The notes under the pieces: model-generated
Seen by the model: only the letters and a program-made list of their open reading frames with translations
Databases searched by the model: none
What the model was told of the DNA's origin: nothing
In this document: positions 9,396 to 17,524 of the stretch, one piece after another
Position numbering within the stretch: the stretch's first letter is position 1
Layout: each line of letters opens with the position of its first letter
Assembly: GCA_036675505.1 (NCBI GenBank)
Contig: JAKFEW010000160.1
Coordinates: 124,001 to 188,000 of the forward strand
Reading direction: 5' to 3'
Source: JAKFEW01 sp036675505
GTDB lineage: Bacteria > Cyanobacteriota > Sericytochromatia > S15B-MN24 > JAQBPE01
DNA: 64,000 nt
Position numbers and translations under genes: made by a program

Positions 9396-9899
9396 TTACC
9401 GCACCCGCCAGAAGAGATCCTTCGGCTGCTGGGCGCCCATCCAGTCGCGCTCCGAGTGGAACGTGTTGATGACGACGTTGGAAGGCGTGAAGAGGAAGAT
9501 CGACTCGCCGATCTTTTCCTGGTGCCCGTCGAGCGCATGGCAGGCGCCGGAAACGAAGTCCACGAGACGCTGGGACTGGTCGGGGGCGAGGCCCATCAGG
9601 TTCAGGATGACGGCCTTACGGGTGCGCAGGTTGTCCAGGATGGCGAGCGCCTCGTCGAACGAGCGGGGCTCGATCACCACCACTTCATGGTTCGTCGAGG
9701 TGGGCAGGCCGACGATGTTGCCGCGGCCCGCGGGCGCCGGGGTCGAGGGCGTCGACATCGGGGTCTGGTGCAGGCGCGGGCGGGCCTTGGACTCCTGCTG
9801 CGGCTGAGGCTGCTGGAAGTCTTCTTCCTCCTCGTAAACCTCTTCGGGCTCGTCCAGCCCGACGAAGTTCTTCACCTTGGACCAGATCTCGGCGCTCAT
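9396..9899 (-). CDS. sepF: Cell division protein SepF
   Basis: 167 residues from ATG 9899, which follows a strong AGGAGG six bases upstream; an in-frame ATG at 9914 lies before that ribosome site and is rejected. The protein begins with the membrane-binding amphipathic helix typical of SepF (SAEIWSKVKNFVGL), continues with an acidic, Gln/Pro-rich linker, and has the C-terminal DUF552 domain (VVVIEPRSFDEALAILDNLR, KAVILNLMGL, DFVSGACHALDG). SepF polymerises on the membrane, binds the FtsZ C-terminus and anchors the Z ring. It is found in Firmicutes, Actinobacteria and Cyanobacteria, which informs the taxonomic guess. Gene lies 81 bases after yggS. Confidence 0.96.
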   Translation of the reverse strand: MSAEIWSKVKNFVGLDEPEEVYEEEEDFQQPQPQQESKARPRLHQTPMSTPSTPAPAGRGNIVGLPTSTNHEVVVIEPRSFDEALAILDNLRTRKAVILNLMGLAPDQSQRLVDFVSGACHALDGHQEKIGESIFLFTPSNVVINTFHSERDWMGAQQPKDLFWRVR

Positions 9900-9980
9900 C
9901 GAATTCCTCCTCATCGTCAGATGACTTTCGTGCTCAAGTCGCGTGGGTCCTGGAGTCCCGCGGGCGGGGGACGAGGGGGT

Positions 9981-10673
9981 TCAGAGAAACAGCCCCGATC
10001 CGATCCGTATCAGCGTGGCGCCCTCTTCGATGGCGACCGTGAAATCCTGCGTCATCCCCATGGACAGGTGCTCCATCCGAGCGTCGAGTGGAAGTTCCGC
10101 GTTGATTGAATCTCGCAGCGTGCGGAGCTTCCTGAAGCAAGGGCGGGCGACCTCGGGGTCGGCGGCGTGCGGGGCCATCGTCATCAGACCTTGGACCACG
10201 ACACCGGGCAACTCGCGGGCGATTCGCCCGATGGCTGCCGGAACCTCTTCCGGGGTCATGCCGTACTTACTCGTTTCGCCGGATGTATTGACCTGAATCA
10301 GGATCGGTTGGACCAGGCGCCGGGGGGCGGCTTCTCGGCTGAGCGCTTCTGCCAACTTCCAGGAATCGACCGAATGGACGAGCTCGAACGCTCCGACCAC
10401 GCGTTTGACCTTGTTGGTTTGCAAATGCCCGATGAAGTGCCACCTGGGAGCCAGGTGAGACAACGACGTGAGCTTGGGGAGCGCATCCTGGAGCTTGCTT
10501 TCGCCGAATTCCCGGATGCCCGCGGCGTAAGCCTCGACCATCTTGTCGGTGGATACGTACTTGGTGACGGCGACGAGGCGGATCGACTCCGGAGAGCGAC
10601 CAGCCCGGCATGCCGCGTCCGAGACGCGTGCCATGATTCGGCGATAACGTGCTTCGAAGGGCGAGCTTTCCAA
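9981..10673 (-). CDS. yggS: PLP homeostasis protein, YggS/YlmE family
   Basis: About 230 residues from a TTG start at 10673. TTG is chosen because the true family begins near here (MESSPFEARYRRIMARV), a GGAAAGGGGA tract sits just upstream, and a promoter with its -10 at 10728-10733 would exclude the farther start at 10802. It is a single-domain PLP-binding TIM barrel like the N-domain of alanine racemase; the PLP lysine is in LVAVTKYVS, and the phosphate end shows HLSMGMTQDF and TLIRIGSGLF. Family members keep PLP and amino/keto acid pools balanced and have no proven enzyme activity. First gene of the yggS-sepF-proC-yggT cluster. Confidence 0.93.
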   Translation of the reverse strand: MESSPFEARYRRIMARVSDAACRAGRSPESIRLVAVTKYVSTDKMVEAYAAGIREFGESKLQDALPKLTSLSHLAPRWHFIGHLQTNKVKRVVGAFELVHSVDSWKLAEALSREAAPRRLVQPILIQVNTSGETSKYGMTPEEVPAAIGRIARELPGVVVQGLMTMAPHAADPEVARPCFRKLRTLRDSINAELPLDARMEHLSMGMTQDFTVAIEEGATLIRIGSGLFL

Positions 10674-10727
10674 GTCCCCTTTCCTGAAATTCAGGTGCCA
10701 CCTACATCTTGGGTGAGTGACCGAGTA

Positions 10728-10756
10728 AATATAGCACCTGGTCCCTACAATAACAA
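10728..10756 (-). promoter_or_regulatory. Probable promoter of the yggS-sepF-proC-yggT operon
   Basis: Read on the minus strand: -35 TTGTTA (10751-10756), a 17-base spacer, and -10 TATATT (10728-10733) preceded by TGC, which gives an extended -10. The predicted start of transcription near 10720 leaves a leader of about 47 bases before TTG 10673. It matches the sigma-70 consensus well for such a GC-rich sequence. Confidence 0.65.
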
Positions 10757-10852
10757 CGGTCGCGGGCCGCCATCTGTGCGACGTGTCACCTATGATGCCC
10801 AACTAATCCACGTTCGCCCGGTTGGTAAAATAATGTGAAGTCTTCACCATAA

Positions 10853-10887
10853 CCAGGTTTGCGGGCTATGGAGCCCGCCAAACCTGG
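10853..10887. other. Stem-loop in the leader of the esterase gene
   Basis: Arms 10853-10867 and 10872-10887 pair over 15 bases with one bulge around the loop ATGG. It lies about 125 bases upstream of the esterase start and just after a 13-base dyad (10835-10847). No poly-U follows, so an intrinsic terminator is unlikely. Role unknown. Confidence 0.4.
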
Positions 10888-11012
10888 GTTCCAGCTTGAT
10901 TGTCAATCTGGCATCGGGTCACCGCGCGGCAGCCACGAGACATCTCGTTCACGATGGCCAACGGGGCCCTGGAGGCGTCATGTTACGGTGACCCCCGGAG
11001 GCTTTGGACGCC

Positions 11013-11999
11013 ATGGTTCGAAACACGACGATGTCGGGCCTCTTGGCCCTGCTTTCCACGCTCGCCTTCGGCTGCGCGGGCGCCCCGGGCACACCGGGCT
11101 CGCAGGCCGACGGCGCTCAGGCCGCGCAGCCCGCCGCGGACGGCCCCGCGCGCAGCGCCGGATCGCTGCCGCGGCTGGCCCCGGCGGCCCCGGGCCAGGG
11201 CCGGGGCGGCGTGCCGGCCCCGGCCCTCACCGTGCCGCCGGCGTCCACCAGGGGCCTGCCGGCCGGCACCCGCGTGCTGGACCTCTCGGTGAGCGGCGAT
11301 CCGACGCGCCTCGTCCTGCCACCGGGCGCCGGCGACGGCACGCGCCGCCCGCTGCTGGTCTTCCTGCATGGCCACGGCATGGATCAGACCCAGCTCACGG
11401 ACCGCACGAGCCTCGCCGAGGTCGCCGCTCGCCAGGGCTGGCTCGCCGCAGCCGGCACCCTGGGCAGCCGCGCGCACTGGGCCAACGACGGCGCGCTGCG
11501 CGCGGTCGGCGCTCTCGTGAAGGAGATGGTCGACACGCATGGCGCGGACCCGAGCCGGATCTACCTGGTCGGCTTCTCGATGGGCGGCGGCACCGCGCTC
11601 CTCGCCGCGGGCAACCCGCTGGGCCTGCCGTACAGGGTGGCGGCCGTCGTGAGCACGCAGGGCTTCACCGACCTCAAGGCGATGACCACCGAGGAAGCCG
11701 CGGGCGGTGCGTACGCCCGCAGCATCGCGGACGCCTATGGCGGCGGGCCGAGCGAGACCGATTACAGGGACCACTCGCCGCAGGTGCAGGCGGATCGGCT
11801 GCTCGACATCCCGGTCTACCTCGAGCACGGCGAGGCCGATCGCTCGGTGCCCGCGATCCATACGCGCGCGATGGCCGAGCGGCTGCGGGCGCTCGGCGCC
11901 CAGCCGACCGTCAGCCTTTACCCGGGCTCGGGCCATGGGGAGCAGACGATCTCGGAGCAGGCGATCATCAGCTTCTTGAACGGAAAGTCCGCGCCGTAA
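11013..11999 (+). CDS. Secreted alpha/beta-hydrolase lipoprotein (esterase-like)
   Basis: 328 residues from ATG 11013 (GGAGG 11 bases upstream; a TTG at 11004 is too close to that site). The N-terminus is a lipoprotein-type signal ending LAFGC, followed by an Ala/Pro/Gly-rich linker. The hydrolase core shows LVFLHGHGMD (oxyanion strand), the nucleophile elbow GFSMGGG, an acid in HGEADRSVP and the catalytic His in GSGHGEQT, so the triad is complete. This layout resembles feruloyl-esterase/dienelactone hydrolase or PHB-depolymerase-like proteins. The ester substrate cannot be read from sequence. It stands alone upstream of the Xer gene on the same strand. Confidence 0.8.
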   Translation: MVRNTTMSGLLALLSTLAFGCAGAPGTPGSQADGAQAAQPAADGPARSAGSLPRLAPAAPGQGRGGVPAPALTVPPASTRGLPAGTRVLDLSVSGDPTRLVLPPGAGDGTRRPLLVFLHGHGMDQTQLTDRTSLAEVAARQGWLAAAGTLGSRAHWANDGALRAVGALVKEMVDTHGADPSRIYLVGFSMGGGTALLAAGNPLGLPYRVAAVVSTQGFTDLKAMTTEEAAGGAYARSIADAYGGGPSETDYRDHSPQVQADRLLDIPVYLEHGEADRSVPAIHTRAMAERLRALGAQPTVSLYPGSGHGEQTISEQAIISFLNGKSAP

Positions 12000-12178
12000 C
12001 AGCCGCAAAGCCCGCTTGCCGCGGGTTTCGCGCCGCCATCGCGCGGGCATAGGGAGGGGGCTCCCCTGCCCACGTTATGTTCACGATTGTGACGGAGATC
12101 CCAGACCCTCGGTCGTCGGGTAGCATTTACTCGATGATACGTTATCTGGAACCCCTTCCTTTCGCGGACGCCGAGCCC

Positions 12179-13066
12179 ATGACCACAGCCCCGATCCTCC
12201 CCCATACGACGTACGACCTGATCCAGGACTACCTCGACCGGCTCAAGCTCAAGAACTTCTCGGGGCACACGCTGCGCTGCTACGGGCTGGATCTCCGCCA
12301 GGCGGAAGGCAGCATCGGCAAGCCGCTCGCGACGGCCTCGAACGAAGAGCTCGAGGCCTACATCGCGGGCCTCGGCCGCAAGGGCATGAAGGGCACCACG
12401 GTGCGCCGCAAGCAGGCATCGCTGCGGGGCTTCTTCAACCACTGCATCCGCGCGAAGGTCGTGGTGGTCGATCCCACCGGCAACTTCGAGCCGCCGAAGG
12501 TCGAAGACCGGCTGCCGATCTACCTCAACGCGGCCCAGGTGCAGGCGCTGCTCGATAGCCTGCGCGATGACTCGCCGCCCGCCCGCCGCGAGGCGGCGAT
12601 CGTGAAGTGCCTCTACTACACGGGCATGCGCGCGGGCGAGCTCGTCGGCCTGAACATCGAGGACCTCTTCATCGAGGAGCGTGAGCTGCGCGTGTTCGGC
12701 AAGGGCCGCCGCGAGCGGATGCTGCCGATCAGCGACGCGCTGTCGCTCGCGATCGCCGCCTGGCTCGAGGTCCACCCCTCGGGCAAGGGCCCGCTCTTCG
12801 TCTCGCTGCAGAACCACAACCGCCGCCTGAGCTACGACAGCGTCTACAAGATCGTGAAGGGCGTGATGGCCCGCGCCGGGCTCGGCAACCGCAAGTTCAG
12901 CTGCCACAAGCTGCGCCACACGTTCGCCACCCGCCTGATCAACCGCAAGGTCTCGATCGACAAGATCCAGAAGCTGCTCGGCCACCGGCGCATCGACACC
13001 ACCACGATCTATGCCCATACCGAGCTCGGCTCGGACCTGCGCTCGGCGATGGAGAACGCGCTGTGA
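12179..13066 (+). CDS. Tyrosine recombinase, XerC/XerD type
   Basis: 295 residues from ATG 12179, the length of chromosomal XerC/D. The N-terminal SAM-like core-binding domain (about 10-95) is followed by the catalytic domain with all residues: Arg in YTGMRAGELVG, the beta-hairpin Lys in GKGRRERML, HKLRHTF, and LLGHRRIDTTTIYAH with the nucleophile Tyr. It probably resolves chromosome dimers at dif. Nothing next to it suggests an integrase of a mobile element. An upstream in-frame ATG at 12134 lies seven bases after a TAGCAT -10-like hexamer and could be a leaderless start, giving 310 residues. The stop codon overlaps the next start (TGATG), so the lipoprotein gene downstream is translationally coupled. 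Confidence 0.93.
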   Translation: MTTAPILPHTTYDLIQDYLDRLKLKNFSGHTLRCYGLDLRQAEGSIGKPLATASNEELEAYIAGLGRKGMKGTTVRRKQASLRGFFNHCIRAKVVVVDPTGNFEPPKVEDRLPIYLNAAQVQALLDSLRDDSPPARREAAIVKCLYYTGMRAGELVGLNIEDLFIEERELRVFGKGRRERMLPISDALSLAIAAWLEVHPSGKGPLFVSLQNHNRRLSYDSVYKIVKGVMARAGLGNRKFSCHKLRHTFATRLINRKVSIDKIQKLLGHRRIDTTTIYAHTELGSDLRSAMENAL

Positions 13067-13389
13067 TGGCGAGGCCCAGGCGGAAGGGCTTCGAGCGTCT
13101 CCTGCTGGCCTCGCTGGTCGCGCTGTTCACCGGCTGCGCCGACGGGCAGCCCCCGGCCCCAGGCAACGGCGGCGTGACCCTCACGCCCGACGAGCGCCAG
13201 CTCATGACGGCCTGGCGGTCGGAGCGCGGCCTCAGCGAGGGCGACGCGCTCTCCAACGTGATGCTGCGGCGCTACTCGACCTCGGGGCACAAGGTGCGCT
13301 ACGCCGGCGACGGCCTCTACGAGGTGCTCGATCGCAAGCGCCCCACCGACGTGGTGGCCACCTTCTACGTGAAGGGCGGGGCGCAGTAG
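13066..13389 (+). CDS. Small hypothetical lipoprotein
   Basis: 107 residues from ATG 13066, whose A is the last base of the xer stop codon. Positively charged start (MARPRRKGF), hydrophobic core and lipobox FTGC at about residues 20-24 give a lipoprotein signal. The remainder (TPDERQLMTAWRSERGLSEGDALSNVMLRRYS and a beta-rich end) matches no family I recognise. It may be a small periplasmic or outer-membrane-anchored protein. Coupling to a recombinase gene is probably compact packing, not shared function. Confidence 0.7.
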   Translation: MARPRRKGFERLLLASLVALFTGCADGQPPAPGNGGVTLTPDERQLMTAWRSERGLSEGDALSNVMLRRYSTSGHKVRYAGDGLYEVLDRKRPTDVVATFYVKGGAQ

Positions 13390-13417
13390 ACGCGCCCGAT
13401 TCGGGGTGGGCCTGGGA

Positions 13418-14161
13418 ATGACCGTGACCTGGCGGCTGCTCGACACCGGCGCCGGGCCGGGCGACTGGAACATGGCCGTCGACGAGGCCATGCTCGAGGC
13501 CCACCGCCTCGATCTCGCGCCGCCGACGCTGCGCGTTTACAGCTGGTCGCGGCCGACGCTCAGCCTGGGCTACGCCCAGAAGCTCGAGGGCCTCGACGTC
13601 GAGGCCCTGCGCGCGGCAGCCGTCGAGCTGGTCCGGCGGCCCACCGGCGGCCGGGCGGTGCTTCATGCCGGCGACCTGACCTACGCGGTCGTCACCTCGG
13701 GCCTGCCCGACGGCGTGTCGGCCTCCTACCGGGTGATCGCGGCCGCGCTGGTGGACGGCCTGGCCCGCTGCGGGCTGGCCCCCGCGATCGTGCCCGGCGC
13801 GACCCGTCCCGGCCGCTCGGCGGCCTGCTTCGCCTCTTCGACGCGTGCCGACCTGGTGGTGGACGGCCGCAAGGTGGTCGGCAGCGCCCAGCTGCGCCGT
13901 GAGGGCGCGGTGCTGCAACACGGCACGATCTACCTCGAGCGCCCCACGGCGCTCGCCGCGCGCCTCTTGCCGGACGAGCGCGACGTGGCCGATCTCGCCT
14001 CGCTGAGCGGCACCGCGCCCAGCGCCGAGGCCGTGCGGGACGCGCTGGTCGCAGGCATCGCCCGGACCTTCGACGTCACGCTCGTGCCGGGCGCGCTCAC
14101 GCCCTGGGAGACCGAGCGGGCCGCGGCCGCGGCGCCGCGGTTCCGCGTGCCGTATGCGTGA
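13418..14161 (+). CDS. Octanoyl-[GcvH]:protein N-octanoyltransferase, LipM-like
   Basis: 247 residues from ATG 13418 (an in-frame GTG at 13406 is the alternative). The BPL/LplA/LipB fold is clear from NMAVDEAMLEA, RPTGGRAVLH and VVGSAQLRREGAVLQHGTIYL. The Cys in SAACFASSTRADLVVDG sits where LipM has its acyl-thioester cysteine, and the length is that of LipM and shorter than two-domain LplA. LipM moves octanoyl groups from acyl carrier protein to the glycine cleavage H protein to start lipoate synthesis. A free-lipoate ligase cannot be ruled out. No other lipoate genes are next to it. Confidence 0.82.
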   Translation: MTVTWRLLDTGAGPGDWNMAVDEAMLEAHRLDLAPPTLRVYSWSRPTLSLGYAQKLEGLDVEALRAAAVELVRRPTGGRAVLHAGDLTYAVVTSGLPDGVSASYRVIAAALVDGLARCGLAPAIVPGATRPGRSAACFASSTRADLVVDGRKVVGSAQLRREGAVLQHGTIYLERPTALAARLLPDERDVADLASLSGTAPSAEAVRDALVAGIARTFDVTLVPGALTPWETERAAAAAPRFRVPYA

Positions 14162-14187
14162 AGCCATCACTCTATGCGACAAAGTAC

Positions 14188-14217
14188 TTGACGACCATGG
14201 TCGGCCCATGCCAAGAT
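14188..14217 (+). promoter_or_regulatory. Candidate promoter for a leaderless transcript
   Basis: -35 TTGACG (14188-14193), 18-base spacer, weak -10 CAAGAT (14212-14217), then exactly six bases to ATG 14224. No ribosome-binding site precedes this ATG, so transcription may start at the initiation codon itself. Confidence 0.4.
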
Positions 14218-14223
14218 GGGGCC

Positions 14224-14842
14224 ATGGGCAGCATCCATCCTATCCGGCCCGAGCCGCCTGACCAGCCTCCCGAGGTCTTCGCGATACACGACCGTGTCGC
14301 GGACAACCTGAAATTCATCCGCGAGACGATGGAGCGGGCCGCGTCGTTCACGGGCGTGCCCGGCTGGGGTGGCGTGGCGGTGGGCTTCGTCGCGATCGGC
14401 GCGGCGGCGATCGCCCACCTGCAGCCCTCGATGGTGGGCTGGCTCGCCGCCTGGCGCATCACGGCGTTCGTGTCGTTTTGCCTGCTGGCCTTCGCGATGT
14501 TCCTCAAGGCGCGCCGCGCGGGCCAGCCGCTGCTCGGCAGCACCGGCCAGAAGTTCTTCCTCTCCTTCGCCCCGCCGGTGCTCGCGGGCGGCATCTTCAC
14601 CACCGCGTTCGCCTTCCACGGCTACTGGCACATGCTCCCCGCGATGTGGCTGCTTTGCTACGGCGCGGGCGTGGTGACCGGCGGCGCCTTCTCGATCCCG
14701 CTGGTGCCCGTGATGGGCGGCTGGTTCATGGTCTTCGGCGCGCTCGCCGCCTTCACGCCCTGGTCCTGGGCGGACTACTGGATGGCCGCCGGGTTCGGCG
14801 GCCTGCACATCGTATTCGGCGTCTTGATCGCGAGGAGGCACG

Positions 14843-14850
<8 letters not shown>
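14224..14850 (+). CDS. Hypothetical membrane protein, partner of a winged-helix regulator
   Basis: 208 residues from ATG 14224; an earlier in-frame start at 14158 would overlap the previous gene and the candidate promoter. After a Pro-rich cytoplasmic start and an amphipathic segment (DRVADNLKFIRETMERAASFTG) there are about five or six membrane segments. Similar proteins are often encoded beside small winged-helix regulators, as here: its last eight bases overlap the next gene (ATGGCTGA). That suggests a membrane sensor or effector paired with a DNA-binding protein. No catalytic motif is seen. Function unknown. Confidence 0.75.
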
Positions 14851-15199
<349 letters not shown>

Positions 15200-15232
15200 C
15201 CCCTCTCCCCGATGTGGAGAGGGGGAATTTTT
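15200..15232 (+). terminator. Intrinsic terminator after the winged-helix gene
   Basis: Nine-base arms 15200-15208 and 15216-15224 (CCCCTCTCC with GGAGAGGGG), a seven-base loop and a short AATTTTT run at 15226-15232. It begins immediately after the stop codon. Confidence 0.8.
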
Positions 15233-15282
15233 CGCCACATACTTTGTGATTCAAAGTTCTTTTCAGAAAGGATGAAAGGTCG

Positions 15283-16005
15283 ATGCACGACGAGGTTTCT
15301 CCCGGGCTCCACGCGGGCGTGATCATGGACGGCAACGGCCGCTGGGCCGAGGCCCGCGGCTGGCGGCGCACCGCCGGGCACCGCGCGGGCGCCGAAGCCG
15401 CCCGGCGGGTGATCGAGGCCGCGCCGGGCCTGGGCGTCTCGGCGCTCACGCTCTACGCGTTCTCCGGCGACAACTGGAAGCGGCCGCGCCGCGAGGTCGC
15501 GGTCATCTTGGGCCTGCTCGCCGCCTACCTCGAGCACGAGGCGCCGCGCCTGCGGGACGCGGACGTGCGGCTCTCGGTGATCGGTCGCCGCGACCGGCTG
15601 CCCGGCGCCGTGCTCACGGCCATCACGCGCGCGGAGGCGACGACCCGCGGCGGCGAGCGCCTGCACCTGCGCGTGGCCATCGACTACGCCGGCCGCGACA
15701 TGATCGTGGCGGCGGCCGGCCGGCCCGGCGCCGGCGCCTCGCGCGCGGCCTTCGAAACCGCTCTGCTCGCGGCCACCGGCGGCGCCTGCCGCCAGGCCTG
15801 TGAGGTGGATCTGCTGGTGCGCACGGGCGGCGAGCAACGCCTCAGCGACTTCCTGCTCTGGGAGTGCGCCTACGCCGAGCTCTGCTTCTCGCCGAAGTGG
15901 TGGCCGGACTTCCAGCCGGCGGACCTGGCGGGGGCGATCGCCGACTTCCGGCGCCGCGACCGCCGCTTCGGCGGGCTTCCGGCCGTGCGCGACTGCATCC
16001 CGTAA
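15283..16005 (+). CDS. uppS: Isoprenyl (undecaprenyl diphosphate) synthase
   Basis: 240 residues, the normal cis-prenyltransferase length. Makes long-chain cis-polyprenyl diphosphate (undecaprenyl-PP, carrier for peptidoglycan and surface glycans) from farnesyl-PP and isopentenyl-PP. Conserved regions: IMDGNGRWAEARG (catalytic Asp), GHRAG, LTLYAFSGDNWKRP, and the C-terminal DLLVRTGGEQRLSDFLLWECAYAEL. AAAGG lies upstream of ATG 15283. The loop region around residues 150-165 is shorter and richer in Gly/Ala than in typical UppS. The usual partner cdsA is not adjacent. A paralog making shorter chains is possible, so the gene symbol is tentative. Confidence 0.9.
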   Translation: MHDEVSPGLHAGVIMDGNGRWAEARGWRRTAGHRAGAEAARRVIEAAPGLGVSALTLYAFSGDNWKRPRREVAVILGLLAAYLEHEAPRLRDADVRLSVIGRRDRLPGAVLTAITRAEATTRGGERLHLRVAIDYAGRDMIVAAAGRPGAGASRAAFETALLAATGGACRQACEVDLLVRTGGEQRLSDFLLWECAYAELCFSPKWWPDFQPADLAGAIADFRRRDRRFGGLPAVRDCIP

Positions 16006-16112
16006 GCCCGCGCAACTTCCTTAACGGTCCATTACCATGTCCTTGGCCATCTCATAAGACGATCACCCGCCGATCGGCCCGACAAGCTCCTCGTCCCAGA
16101 AGGAGGTCCGTC

Positions 16113-17510
16113 GTGTTGGAATCGTCGATCAAGCGTGTCGTGAAGCAGGGCGTGGAGAAGGCCGGCATGGGCCGCCGCGCGACCCGCGCCGCCGCGAAGG
16201 ACGGCGCCCAGATCGTGGCGAAGGACGCCGCCCGCACCACCGGCCGCAAGGCCGTGGTCACGGGCGACCACGTGCTCGTCAAGGAAGTCACGACGAAGGC
16301 CGAGGCCGCGGTCCTCAAGAACCCGACCCTCCGCAACAAGGTCACCTTCCACGTGAACGCCGCCGAGTCGCACCAGGCGATGATCGACTCGATCCGCACG
16401 TCCGAGAAGAGCTTCTTCATCGAGACCTTCATCTGGCACAACGACGAGGCCGGCAACGAGATCATCCAGGCGCTCGGCGAGCGCATCAAGCGCGCCAAGG
16501 CCGAGGGCAACACCTTCGACGCCAAGGTGCTGATCGATTGGTTCGGCCTGCGTCAGGGCACCGGCGGCGCGACCGACACGGAGATCGTGAACAAGCTGCG
16601 CGCGGCCGGCGTCGACGTGCTCGAGTTCGCGCGCGGCTACCTCGACGAGGGCAAGCTGATCCCGATCACGCACCGGAAGTTCTACATCAAGGACGGCACC
16701 TCGTTCATGACCGGCGGCCGCAACATCGGCGACGAGTACGGCAAGGCCACCTTCAAGAACCCCAAGGGCGTCGTCGAGCCGGCCTGGCACGACCTCCTCT
16801 ACACCGTCGAGGGCGACGAGACCGGCCGCATCATCGACGAGTTCTTCCGCAACTGGAAGCGCGCCGGCGGCGCCGTGCCGGCCGTGAAGCCCGAGATCCG
16901 GCCCCACGCCACCGGCCGCACGAAGATCGAGTCCTTCATCACCGACCCCCACGAGAAGATCCGCACGCTGGCGAAGGCGCACTACGACCTCGTCGCGAAC
17001 GCCGAGCGCGAAATCATCGTGATGTACCCGTACCTCTCGGACGACAAGTTCGTGGCGGCGCTCATCAAGGCCAAGAAGAAGAACCCGGCCCTTTCCGTGA
17101 AGATCATCCTCCCGGCCAACAAGGAGGCCTCGGCCGAGGGCGGCATCTACTCGCTGCTCAACAAGGAGTCGGCGCGCCAGCTCATGAAGGTGGGCGCCGA
17201 GGTCCGGATGAACGCGGGCGGCGTCCTGGACGGCAAGGCCGTCAACCGCTTTAGCCACTTCAAGGGCTTCGTCGTCGACCGCAAGATCGTGTCGGTGGGC
17301 TCGGCGAACGGCGACGCGCGCACGTTCAAGAACAACCACGAGCTCAACACCGTCATCGCCGACGCCGCGACGGCGGCCGACTTCCTGCGCCAGGTGGCGG
17401 ACAAGGACTGGGCGCACTCGACGCCGCTCACGCTGGCGGACCTGAAGGCGGACACGCTCTGGGTCCGCATCAAGCAGAAGGCCCTCGAGATCCTCGACTT
17501 CCTGCTCTAG
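16113..17510 (+). CDS. Phospholipase D-fold protein (cardiolipin synthase-like)
   Basis: 465 residues from GTG 16113, six bases after AAGGAGG (16100-16106). The Lys/Ala-rich N-terminus has no signal peptide. Two HKD motifs are complete: HRKFYIKDG with the following GGRNIGDEY, and HFKGFVVDRKIVSVGSANGD near the C-terminus. Two HKD halves with 'GGRNIGDEY' are typical of the cardiolipin synthase/PLD group, which joins phosphatidyl groups or hydrolyses phosphodiesters at the membrane. The usual N-terminal transmembrane helices of ClsA are missing, as in ClsB/ClsC-type enzymes. Activity is inferred from family. It lies between uppS and a lipoprotein gene on the same strand. Confidence 0.87.
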   Translation: MLESSIKRVVKQGVEKAGMGRRATRAAAKDGAQIVAKDAARTTGRKAVVTGDHVLVKEVTTKAEAAVLKNPTLRNKVTFHVNAAESHQAMIDSIRTSEKSFFIETFIWHNDEAGNEIIQALGERIKRAKAEGNTFDAKVLIDWFGLRQGTGGATDTEIVNKLRAAGVDVLEFARGYLDEGKLIPITHRKFYIKDGTSFMTGGRNIGDEYGKATFKNPKGVVEPAWHDLLYTVEGDETGRIIDEFFRNWKRAGGAVPAVKPEIRPHATGRTKIESFITDPHEKIRTLAKAHYDLVANAEREIIVMYPYLSDDKFVAALIKAKKKNPALSVKIILPANKEASAEGGIYSLLNKESARQLMKVGAEVRMNAGGVLDGKAVNRFSHFKGFVVDRKIVSVGSANGDARTFKNNHELNTVIADAATAADFLRQVADKDWAHSTPLTLADLKADTLWVRIKQKALEILDFLL

Positions 17511-17524
17511 CGGTGGGCTATCCG

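Larger units (their letters stand above)
10674..11012. other. Intergenic region between divergent yggS and esterase genes
   Basis: No coding sequence recognised in this 339-base stretch. It holds the yggS promoter (10728-10756), a short dyad GTGAAG-T-CTTCAC at 10835-10847, and a hairpin with arms 10853-10867 and 10872-10887 (15 pairs, one bulged base, loop ATGG). The hairpin could be a leader structure for the plus-strand esterase transcript; no U tract follows it on either strand. Confidence 0.5.

Noticed and set aside
12179..13066. Tyrosine recombinase as integrase of a genomic island
   Set aside because: It has XerC/D length and full core-type motifs, with ordinary genes on both sides and no tRNA, att repeats or phage genes.
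13418..14161. Lipoate-protein ligase LplA
   Set aside because: Length, lack of the C-terminal accessory domain and the Cys in SAACFAS fit LipM-type octanoyltransferase better, though ligase activity is not fully excluded.
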